Of a DNA stretch of 64,000 nucleotides, positions 1 through 7,189 are shown in pieces. This DNA comes from an uncultured Burkholderiaceae bacterium. GTDB taxonomy: Bacteria; Pseudomonadota; Gammaproteobacteria; Burkholderiales; Burkholderiaceae_F. Location: contig CALXQR010000006.1 of assembly GCA_944390675.1 (NCBI GenBank), positions 62,001 to 126,000 of the forward strand, read 5' to 3'. The notes under the pieces were generated by a model that saw only the letters and a program-made list of their open reading frames with translations, had not been told where the DNA came from and did not search any database. Positions within the stretch are counted from its first letter, which is position 1, and each line of letters starts with the position of its first letter. The position numbers were made by a program, and so were the translations under genes.

Positions 1-399
1 CTTAGTGAGATAACCCTTGATGAGCGAGCCCTTCGTGGAAACCAAGGAGCTGTCGAAGTTGGCGTTTTCGCGGTCGCCCAAGCGCAGCACGTCGTCGGCG
101 TCCTGACGAAGCTTTTCAAAGGTCTTAGCGTAATTGGTCTTGTAGTAGCGGTATTCGGCGTAGGCTTTCGCCACGTCTTCAAAACCGGTCACGGACAAAA
201 CAGCGATCACGAGCTCATGAAGTTCGGCCACCGTCACCTGATCGCGCTCTTTAATACGGCGCAAAATGGCATCGACGATCTTCTGACAATTCGCTTCGTC
301 GACGATTTTGTCGCAGCGCATAGCCGCTTTGTTCACAGCAACGGAGATTTTCTCGGGATTGAAATCCTCAAGCGTTTGGTCTTTTTTTACAACTTTCAT
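1..399 (-). CDS. nrdD: Anaerobic (class III) ribonucleoside-triphosphate reductase, N-terminal part
   Basis: Only the first 133 codons are inside the window; the gene continues past the left edge. NrdD reduces ribonucleoside triphosphates to deoxy forms under anoxia using a glycyl radical. Residues about 1-95 read as an ATP-cone allosteric domain (start MKVVKKDQTLEDFNPEKI), followed by the NrdD signature RENANFDSSLVSTKGSL near residue 115. The ATG at 397-399 is preceded on the minus strand by GAGGA at good spacing. The ATP cone implies dATP/ATP activity control. Three NrdR-like boxes lie upstream. The glycyl-radical C-terminus is not visible, so completeness cannot be judged. Confidence 0.9.
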   Translation of the reverse strand, partial: MKVVKKDQTLEDFNPEKISVAVNKAAMRCDKIVDEANCQKIVDAILRRIKERDQVTVAELHELVIAVLSVTGFEDVAKAYAEYRYYKTNYAKTFEKLRQDADDVLRLGDRENANFDSSLVSTKGSLIKGYLTK

Positions 400-469
400 G
401 GCACGTCCTCGGGCACCGCTCTATAGCGGGTTTTGAATATTTTTTAAATCAACAAGCGTGCCATTTTAA

Positions 470-547
470 ACACTAGCTTTAGTTTTTTAAAGTACTTCAA
501 CTACAAAATTTTGCGTATTAAATAAGCAACGACACTACATATAGTTC
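470..547. promoter_or_regulatory. Three NrdR-like operator boxes upstream of nrdD
   Basis: Against the NrdR box consensus acaCwAtATaTwGtgt, 16-bp sites occur at 470-485 (ACACTAGCTTTAGTTT, about 12/16), 501-516 (CTACAAAATTTTGCGT, about 11/16) and 532-547 (ACACTACATATAGTTC, about 13/16). Start-to-start spacing is exactly 31 bp in both cases, about three helical turns, the spacing known for cooperative NrdR binding. They lie 71-148 bp upstream of the nrdD start. NrdR itself is not in the window. The matches are imperfect, but phase and position support the call. Confidence 0.6.
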
Positions 548-799
548 ATAATGATTAAGACTTTTTTGAAAAATGAATGTGATCAATGAGTTAGGCTAAA
601 TGTCTTAGTATCTAAAAAAATTGTAAACACAACTGAAAAAGACTTTTGAACTATCAGTTCGATAATTCTTAACTATTGAAAACAGAGAATTCCTACTCTT
701 AACACAAAAGAAAGTTATCAAACGACTCCCAGGAATGTTGATATAGTAGAGACAATCGAATTCAGTTCCGCGTAATATCAAAACTTAGGACTTGTTTGT
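548..799. other. AT-rich intergenic stretch, left edge of accessory island
   Basis: No open frame, RNA or terminator was recognised between the NrdR-like boxes and the small gene at 800. The base composition drops sharply in GC here and stays low until about 12375, so this probably holds the left boundary of acquired DNA. No tRNA fragment or direct repeat marking an attachment site was found. Confidence 0.4.
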
Positions 800-1318
800 A
801 TGGCTATTGCAGTAGAAATATTGAAAGACGGCTCTCAGGTTCTGTATGAATCAGATGATTTGGAAAGCTATGACGATCTTCCCTGCGTTACCGACCCAGA
901 TCGAGCTCCTTTGGATTTAAGCAAAGTAAAAAGTTGGGATATTGAAACTACTCGAACCAGTGTAGAAATAAGTTATGCAGAGAATCACTCGTTCACACGA
1001 GCATACAGCCCCGGTTCAGGAATTGCAGGTGCACATACAGTAACAGTTTCACCTGTTACATACGAACATTCAGTTTATTACTGCTATTTAAAGTTCGAAG
1101 GGCAAAGAGCCAAAAGAAAATTCGTGTTGGATTCTGAGATCGGAACAAAGATTGATCAGATATTAGAAGATCGTGACTTTTTTGGTAAATACGAACCCAC
1201 ATACCATCCAACAAAAGAAGAAATTGAAACGGCAAACCGTGAAACATATGAAAAAAATATGGGCTGCATCTTCATTATAGGTATGATCGTACTCATCGTC
1301 GGAGTGATTTCTGTTTAA
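800..1318 (+). CDS. Hypothetical protein with C-terminal membrane anchor
   Basis: Not recognised. The 172-aa product has a soluble N-terminal part of about 150 residues rich in acidic and aromatic residues, then one hydrophobic segment (about 153-172, CIFIIGMIVLIVGVISV) ending at the C-terminus, which suggests a tail-anchored or C-terminally membrane-bound protein. It is the first gene of the AT-rich stretch that precedes the defence operon and is followed 100 bp later by another unknown gene in the same direction. The ribosome site before the ATG is weak. A role in defence is only suggested by location. Confidence 0.55.
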   Translation: MAIAVEILKDGSQVLYESDDLESYDDLPCVTDPDRAPLDLSKVKSWDIETTRTSVEISYAENHSFTRAYSPGSGIAGAHTVTVSPVTYEHSVYYCYLKFEGQRAKRKFVLDSEIGTKIDQILEDRDFFGKYEPTYHPTKEEIETANRETYEKNMGCIFIIGMIVLIVGVISV

Positions 1319-1418
1319 ATATCAAAAAGATAAAGTCATCCTAAATTTTTTGCTCGATTTCCTGATAAGTTATTTTTCACGGTAATTTTGCCGTTTAACT
1401 TTTTTAAGGAGTCTGATA

Positions 1419-1679
1419 ATGAATCCTTCAGACATCAAATACGTTAGTAAATCTGGAAACTACGTAGGTCTAGTATTCACACCGCACAAGACGAAAGAAG
1501 GGAAATACATAGTTTTTCCAGATCGCTTTGTAAAAAATTATCTTTATGTTGATACCGTTGAGGAAATCATTGAAGCAGTGAAAAATGGTCTAGGGCTCAG
1601 AATGAGTGTAAATCACGGCCCCGCATCTTTAGTATCGGCAAAGACTCTTATCAAGCAGAATCCAGAACTATTTAAATAG
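1419..1679 (+). CDS. Small hypothetical protein (86 aa)
   Basis: Not recognised. A good AAGGAG ribosome site lies 7-12 bases before the ATG, and the codons resemble those of the neighbouring AT-rich genes, so it looks real. The product is a soluble basic/mixed protein with no signal peptide or membrane segment; the middle (FVKNYLYVDTVEEIIEAVKNGLGLRMS) suggests a short alpha/beta fold. It may belong with the defence island that begins about 290 bp downstream, but nothing in the sequence proves a link. Confidence 0.6.
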   Translation: MNPSDIKYVSKSGNYVGLVFTPHKTKEGKYIVFPDRFVKNYLYVDTVEEIIEAVKNGLGLRMSVNHGPASLVSAKTLIKQNPELFK

Positions 1680-1704
1680 ATTTGTTGAAGAAAGGGGTTT
1701 TGAC

Positions 1705-1815
1705 GAGTTCTACCAACGAAATCATCACCCCATAATTAACTTGAGCTGAGAGCAATAGGGTGCGGTGCGACTGGACCTGAAATTCAACTATCGACAGTCT
1801 TCCTCGATAGAACTC
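1705..1815. repeat. Inverted repeat closing a 111-nt intergenic element
   Basis: Perfect 8-bp arms GAGTTCTA (1705-1712) and TAGAACTC (1808-1815) enclose about 95 nt, which contain a further hairpin CTATCGA/TCGATAG near 1788-1810 that partly competes with the outer stem. It sits between the small gene ending at 1679 and the defence operon at 1968. It could be a leader RNA, a terminator-like structure or chance. Confidence 0.3.
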
Positions 1816-1967
1816 ATCAGCTCCAAGTCTTTTTATTATCATTGGGAACAACTAAAAAAATATTTATTCACAGCTCCATAAAAGGTTGTTAATATGGGGA
1901 AAGCTTTTGCCGAATTGCTCAAGTTTTCTGAAATCTCTCAATAAATTACTTAAAAACAATATATAAA

Positions 1968-3455
1968 ATGTCGAGTTCTGTTTTTTTACCTCCTGACGCA
2001 GGAAATATGATCAACGCTATGCGAGCGCTTGGCTACTCTTTCAAAACTGCGTTAGCCGACATTATTGATAATTCGATTTCCGCCGGTGCATCACAAATTG
2101 AAATTATCACGCCTTCATCTGCTGCCGAAAAACAATACTTGGCCGTTTTAGATAACGGCTGCGGTATGACTAAAGAAGAATTAATTGCTGCAATGAAGCA
2201 TGCCGGGAAAAGTCCCAAATCTAAACGAAACAATACGGATTTGGGTCGATATGGTTTGGGAATGAAAACAGCCTCACTTTCTCAGTGTCGAGATTTATTC
2301 GTTCTTTCGAAATCCATTGATGGAGTAAAAGGAGCCAGCTGGTCACTGGATACAATTGAGAAAACAAAAGACTGGACTCTCAATTTGTTTAACGAACTGG
2401 AGTCTCAATCCTTTCCCTGTTACCAGTTTTTAAATGAACTCCCGAAAGGCACGTTATTAATATGGGAGAATTTCGATAATCTGGGTAAAGAAACTGATAT
2501 TTTTGACGCGTTAACTGAAAAAGTAGCAGATGCGATTGATCATTTATCTCTTGTGTTCCATAGATTTTTGTCAGATAAAAAGAATCCTCTGAAAATTATC
2601 GTAAACGGCCGAGAGATAACTCCCAAAGATCCCTTTCTTGAATCACGAAAGGGGGGTGCAGACGCCACTCCTCAGGAAAAAATTTATGTCGACGGGTATG
2701 ACGATCCCATTATGGTTCAAGGCTATACTCTGCCGCATCAAAATAAAATTTCTTCTGAGCAAATGCAATCTCTAGGAGTCAGTCAACAGACTATTACAGA
2801 AGCGCAAGGTTTTTACATATATAGAGGTAAACGTCTGATTTATTGGGGTGATTGGCTCCGTCTCAGGCGTCGCGCACAAGCCTCGAAACTCAGCAGAATC
2901 TGTGTGGATGTACCAAACACCATGGATAAAATTTGGGAACTGGATATTAAAAAATCGGTTGCAGTTCCCCCAAAAGTTGTCAGAGAAAAGCTTTCTGAAT
3001 ACCTGACAATAATGGTGTCAAAGTCCAAAAAAATCCAATCATCAAAAGGTGCACGTGTTGTCCGTAAAGAGGACAAAAATAACCTGGTTTGGTGTCCTAC
3101 AGTATTGGGTAAAAACCGTTTCAAAGTCAATATCAATAAAGACTCTTCGTTATATCAAGAATTGTTCTGTTCCATGGATAATGAGCAAAAACGACTGTTT
3201 GAAGCTTACGTCGCTATGCTCGAAGTTTATTTCCCTACACGATGGGTTATCAGCCAATATCAAGATGACTCCGCCAGTGCCTTCAGTGACAATGAGAATA
3301 CTGAAAGCAGGGCATTAATTAAACAAATTGCAGAAGCCCTGAAAGATAACCCTGAAATGCTTGATTCGTTATTAATGAGTAATGCCGAAGCAGCCGACAA
3401 TATCAGTTTAACAGCCGCAGTTCTACAAGAAATTTTCGGAGACAAAAATGATTGA
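1968..3455 (+). CDS. MORC/MutL-type GHKL ATPase of a defence operon (ParaMORC)
   Basis: The 495-aa protein begins with a GHKL ATPase domain. Motif N is LADIIDNSISAGA (about 29-41, Mg-binding Asn35), motif G1 is DNGCGM (62-67), motif G2 is GRYGLGMKTAS (93-103). This family (prokaryotic MORC-like ATPases described by Iyer, Abhiman and Aravind in restriction-modification operons) is thought to work as an ATP-driven DNA clamp or loop-former beside nucleases and helicases. The residue in the general-base position is Asp31 rather than the usual Glu. It is the first gene of a seven-gene operon and overlaps the Z1 helicase gene by 8 nt. No strong ribosome site precedes the ATG. The C-terminal 250 residues were not assigned to a fold. 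Confidence 0.85.
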   Translation: MSSSVFLPPDAGNMINAMRALGYSFKTALADIIDNSISAGASQIEIITPSSAAEKQYLAVLDNGCGMTKEELIAAMKHAGKSPKSKRNNTDLGRYGLGMKTASLSQCRDLFVLSKSIDGVKGASWSLDTIEKTKDWTLNLFNELESQSFPCYQFLNELPKGTLLIWENFDNLGKETDIFDALTEKVADAIDHLSLVFHRFLSDKKNPLKIIVNGREITPKDPFLESRKGGADATPQEKIYVDGYDDPIMVQGYTLPHQNKISSEQMQSLGVSQQTITEAQGFYIYRGKRLIYWGDWLRLRRRAQASKLSRICVDVPNTMDKIWELDIKKSVAVPPKVVREKLSEYLTIMVSKSKKIQSSKGARVVRKEDKNNLVWCPTVLGKNRFKVNINKDSSLYQELFCSMDNEQKRLFEAYVAMLEVYFPTRWVISQYQDDSASAFSDNENTESRALIKQIAEALKDNPEMLDSLLMSNAEAADNISLTAAVLQEIFGDKND

Positions 3456-6255
3456 AAACTCCAACTTGAATCTACCATCTCATTTAGACGCTATTGAAAA
3501 GCTTTTTTTCGGTTTTTTGTATCCTGACATAGAAAATAAGGTCTTTACTTCTTCAGAAGAAATAGATCAAATTTTTCAAGGGGCTAAACAGCTGATATTG
3601 GGAATGAACGTGCCTTTAAGTGATCAAACATGGGAAATATTCGTTGAGCAAGCCAGAAGAAGATTAAGTCTTTCTTTTGATTATGGAAGTACGATCTCAG
3701 ACGGAGAATCTGAACCTTGGACTGCTTCATGTTTTGAAATTAAAGAACGCTATTACTGGAACCGATATAAAAATTACTTAAAAAACAAGAAAGGTTGGGC
3801 CACGAAGGTAATAAACAGTATTGATCATGTTACAGAAGATGTCCTGGATTTATGTGGCAATCCCGACGATGTAATAAAACCCTGGCAAAAACGTGGTTTA
3901 GTAATCGGAGATGTTCAATCCGGAAAAACTGCGGTTTTTACAGGATTAATAAATAAAGCAGCCGATGCCGGATATCAAGTCTTCATAGTACTCACCGGCA
4001 CTCTTGAAACATTAAGGCAACAAACTCAAGAGCGTTTGGAAAAAGAATTCGTCGGCCTTTCGAGCAATATAAATAAAAATAATGCCCCCATTGGTGTGGG
4101 AATTGAAGATCCTGAACACAAAGCTTTTTGCTGTACATCGGTACATTCAGATTTCAAAATTCAATCAAAAATGAATATGAATTTTGAGCTGTCATCGGTT
4201 TCTGACCCGATTTTACTGGTGATAAAAAAAAATAAGAGAGTACTTCAAACCGTCAAAGACTGGCTTCGAAAAAACAACTTACGCAATGCCCAATATATTG
4301 ATAAAACGTTGTTTTTAATTGATGACGAAGCAGATAACGCATCTATTAATACAAACAAAATAGAGGATGAAAATCCCACAGCCATTAACAAGGAAATCAG
4401 AGAATTATTAGCCTTGTTCAAAAACGCTACCTATGTGGGTTTTACCGCAACGCCGTTTGCCAATGTATTCATTAATCCAGAACATATTGACGGCAAACCT
4501 GATGATCTTTTCCCACGAAACTTTATTCGTACAACAGATATTCCTAACAATTATTTCGGTACTGAAAAACTTTTGGGGGGAAGTGAAGAGGACGACGAAG
4601 TTGTTTCTCCCTACATTTGCCAAATTGAAGATGCGGAAAACATGCTCCCGCAAAAACACAAAAGCGATTTTATTATCTCGGATTTATGTAATTCGTTAAA
4701 AACAGCTGTTAAACAGTTTTTCTTGACCAACGCCATCATGGATGTAAGAAACTTAAATCAAAAACATCGCACCATGATGGTCAATATCTCCCGTTTTACA
4801 AAAGTTCAAAATCAGGCAGCTGATCTAATTCAAAATTATGTAGAGAATTACATAAGCCAAATTCAAGTTCACGGGAATTCACGTTTTGCCGCTTCCAATC
4901 CCTATATTCAATCGCTGAAAGATTGCTTCTCAGAATATTTCTCTGAATCCGGTTGTACATGGACTGAGATTCAAAATTCTCTTTTTGAATCAGTTAAAAA
5001 CATAAGGGTTTATACAGCAAACATAACAACTAAAGAATCTGCTGCACTCAACTACGACAATCACCCAAACGGCCTCAGAGCCATTGTTGTAGGGGGCCAG
5101 GCTATCGCCAGAGGAATAACTCTTGAAGGTCTTTGCATCAGCTATTTTTACAGATCAACAGCCTACTACGATACGCTTATGCAAATGGGCAGATGGTTTG
5201 GCTATCGTCCCGGTTACGAAGACATTTGTAAAATTTGGTTGACCGACCAAACTGCTGACTACTATCGTCAAATTTATCGAGCTACAGAAGAGTTGAAAGA
5301 TGAGATTGCTGAAATGCAAAGAGCCAAATTAACGCCGAAAGTTTTCGGTCTGAGGGTAAGAGAAAGTCCTGACTCTTTGCTTATTACAAGTCGCAATAAG
5401 ATGCGAATCAGTCACTCTTTCGAAATAAGAACTTTATTCAGCTCTTATTTCACTGAATCGACGAAAATTCCTATTGAAAAACAAGAAGACAATCTCGAAG
5501 CTGTTAAGCAATTAATCAAAAAGATTAAATCTCTTAACATTCCGGAAAGTTTTGGACTCAAACAGCGTGTACTTTTCAGAGATGTACCCAAAGAGTTAAT
5601 CGCCGATTTTATGGATCATTTCTCTGTAGATCCGAGTTGTTATATGCTTTCTTCTTACGCTGATGATTCTGAACATGGTTTAGCCAATTTTATTCGTAAT
5701 AATTCGGTTAAAAAGTTACAAACATGGGACGTGGTCATTGAAGAATCAAAAAGAAATGCTGACAACACACAGAACAAAATTGATTTAGGTTTGACTCACC
5801 AAATAAATCCTATAAAACGCAGAACTGGAGATAAAAAAGAATGGGACAAAGGGAAGTTGATATTTTATAAATCCCGTATTGCAGGTTCAGATATCGAAGC
5901 CGAACCGTTATCAGAGAATGAATATAACGAGTTATGCGTTAAATTTCCTCCGATAAAAAAGGGAGAACCAAGAACTCATATCGGTATTCGTCAGGCATGT
6001 CGTCATTATCGACAAAAGCCGTTGCTCATATTGATGCCGACAGTTATTTATGATGAAAATACAGATTTGAAAAACAAAGAAAATCCCTCTGACAGACTGT
6101 CAGATAAAGTTTTCATGGCTTACGGCCTGAGTTTTTGCCATTTTGCCGAACCGGGCTCTCCCAATGAAGTCAAAGTGCTGTATAAGGTAAACAGTACATG
6201 GTTCAAGGAGCATTTGGCCGATGACGATGAAGGGGAGGACAGCGAAGATGACTAA
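3448..6255 (+). CDS. Z1-domain superfamily II helicase/ATPase (defence)
   Basis: The 935-aa protein carries helicase motifs in order: Walker A GDVQSGKT (154-161), Walker B DDEAD (292-296), GFTATPFANVF soon after (motif III type), and motif VI QMGRWFGYRPG (579-589). This is the Z1 family, found in operons with MORC-like ATPases, AIPR proteins and DNA methyltransferases. It likely translocates on DNA and powers recognition or cleavage of foreign DNA. The ATG overlaps the MORC stop (ATGATTGA), which implies translational coupling. The acidic C-terminus (DDDEGEDSEDD) overlaps the next gene by 8 nt in the same pattern. Confidence 0.9.
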   Translation: MIENSNLNLPSHLDAIEKLFFGFLYPDIENKVFTSSEEIDQIFQGAKQLILGMNVPLSDQTWEIFVEQARRRLSLSFDYGSTISDGESEPWTASCFEIKERYYWNRYKNYLKNKKGWATKVINSIDHVTEDVLDLCGNPDDVIKPWQKRGLVIGDVQSGKTAVFTGLINKAADAGYQVFIVLTGTLETLRQQTQERLEKEFVGLSSNINKNNAPIGVGIEDPEHKAFCCTSVHSDFKIQSKMNMNFELSSVSDPILLVIKKNKRVLQTVKDWLRKNNLRNAQYIDKTLFLIDDEADNASINTNKIEDENPTAINKEIRELLALFKNATYVGFTATPFANVFINPEHIDGKPDDLFPRNFIRTTDIPNNYFGTEKLLGGSEEDDEVVSPYICQIEDAENMLPQKHKSDFIISDLCNSLKTAVKQFFLTNAIMDVRNLNQKHRTMMVNISRFTKVQNQAADLIQNYVENYISQIQVHGNSRFAASNPYIQSLKDCFSEYFSESGCTWTEIQNSLFESVKNIRVYTANITTKESAALNYDNHPNGLRAIVVGGQAIARGITLEGLCISYFYRSTAYYDTLMQMGRWFGYRPGYEDICKIWLTDQTADYYRQIYRATEELKDEIAEMQRAKLTPKVFGLRVRESPDSLLITSRNKMRISHSFEIRTLFSSYFTESTKIPIEKQEDNLEAVKQLIKKIKSLNIPESFGLKQRVLFRDVPKELIADFMDHFSVDPSCYMLSSYADDSEHGLANFIRNNSVKKLQTWDVVIEESKRNADNTQNKIDLGLTHQINPIKRRTGDKKEWDKGKLIFYKSRIAGSDIEAEPLSENEYNELCVKFPPIKKGEPRTHIGIRQACRHYRQKPLLILMPTVIYDENTDLKNKENPSDRLSDKVFMAYGLSFCHFAEPGSPNEVKVLYKVNSTWFKEHLADDDEGEDSEDD

Positions 6256-7189
6256 TCCTATAACATCAAAAAATATTCGATCCTTTTGGTCTGAAATGCA
6301 GCGCCAAGTCCGTTCGGAGCCTTTGTATCGACAAATGGCACAGATCAATAAACTGAAGATCGGACTCTTTTGTGATACAGATCTCCGAATCGGTATGGTT
6401 ATACATTCGATAACTCCTCTGACCAAAGCAGCCAAATATACTAATTTTTCCCTCAAACAATATCGAAAAGGTGATCAATGGGAAATCGTTCTGAAACTTC
6501 TGAACACTGAACTTGAATTCACTTTCTCTGTTTTATGCTCGCAAATCATTAATGGGTTAAATGACTCAGAAATTACTGACGGTGGGAAATATATAAGTTT
6601 TCACTTAGAACGATGGTACAACCTTTTGGCAAAAAGCCGCGAGTTAACTGTTGAGCAAGAGCGGGGGCTATGGACTGAACTCCATATTCTTGAGGCTTCT
6701 ATAATCAAATATGGCAAAACTGAAGCGTTGCACAGCTGGGTCGGACCTACTGGAGCTCCTCAGGATTTTTGTTTCCAAGATAATTACGTAGAAGTTAAAT
6801 CACTTATGGAAAAGGCAGGGGAAATCAGAATTTCTTCGTTAGACCAACTGAATCCTGTTGGCAATTTATACCTTGTTCTGGTCGGTATTCAACAAAGCTC
6901 TTTCGGATTAACTTTAAAAGAAAAAGTCCAAAAATTAAACGAAATCTTTTCCGATCCCCACGATCAATTGCTTTTTAAAGAATTACTGATGATGTGCGGC
7001 TACTCAGAAGAGATGGAGAAAACCGGTTCTGACAGAAAATATGAGGTTGTCAGCATCAATTGGTATGACGCATCAAGTACCGAATTTCCGGCTTTGAGAA
7101 AATCAGAAATCAATCCTGCAATCATCAAAGCGAATTACGTTCTGTCCGTAGCCCTTATTGAAAGATTCCGTGTCGAGAGGTTATTTTGA
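6248..7189 (+). CDS. PD-(D/E)XK motif protein (DUF4420 type)
   Basis: The 313-aa product has the hallmark GPTGAPQDF...YVEVKS: Asp173, then Glu182-Val-Lys184, matching the D...ExK metal site of the PD-(D/E)XK nuclease fold, with an upstream helix Glu in LWTELHILEA. This family (DUF4420) accompanies Z1 helicases and AIPR proteins. The likely role is a DNA-cutting subunit of the defence complex. The start is placed at ATG 6248 because it has a GGGAGG ribosome site and forms ATGACTAA with the Z1 stop, the same 8-nt overlap as at the previous junction; an in-frame start at 6221 would overlap more. Confidence 0.82.
   Translation: MTNPITSKNIRSFWSEMQRQVRSEPLYRQMAQINKLKIGLFCDTDLRIGMVIHSITPLTKAAKYTNFSLKQYRKGDQWEIVLKLLNTELEFTFSVLCSQIINGLNDSEITDGGKYISFHLERWYNLLAKSRELTVEQERGLWTELHILEASIIKYGKTEALHSWVGPTGAPQDFCFQDNYVEVKSLMEKAGEIRISSLDQLNPVGNLYLVLVGIQQSSFGLTLKEKVQKLNEIFSDPHDQLLFKELLMMCGYSEEMEKTGSDRKYEVVSINWYDASSTEFPALRKSEINPAIIKANYVLSVALIERFRVERLF

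Noticed and set aside
217-426. 69-codon plus-strand frame at the left edge
   Set aside because: It lies opposite the nrdD ATP-cone region, which has clear family sequence and a ribosome site on the minus strand.
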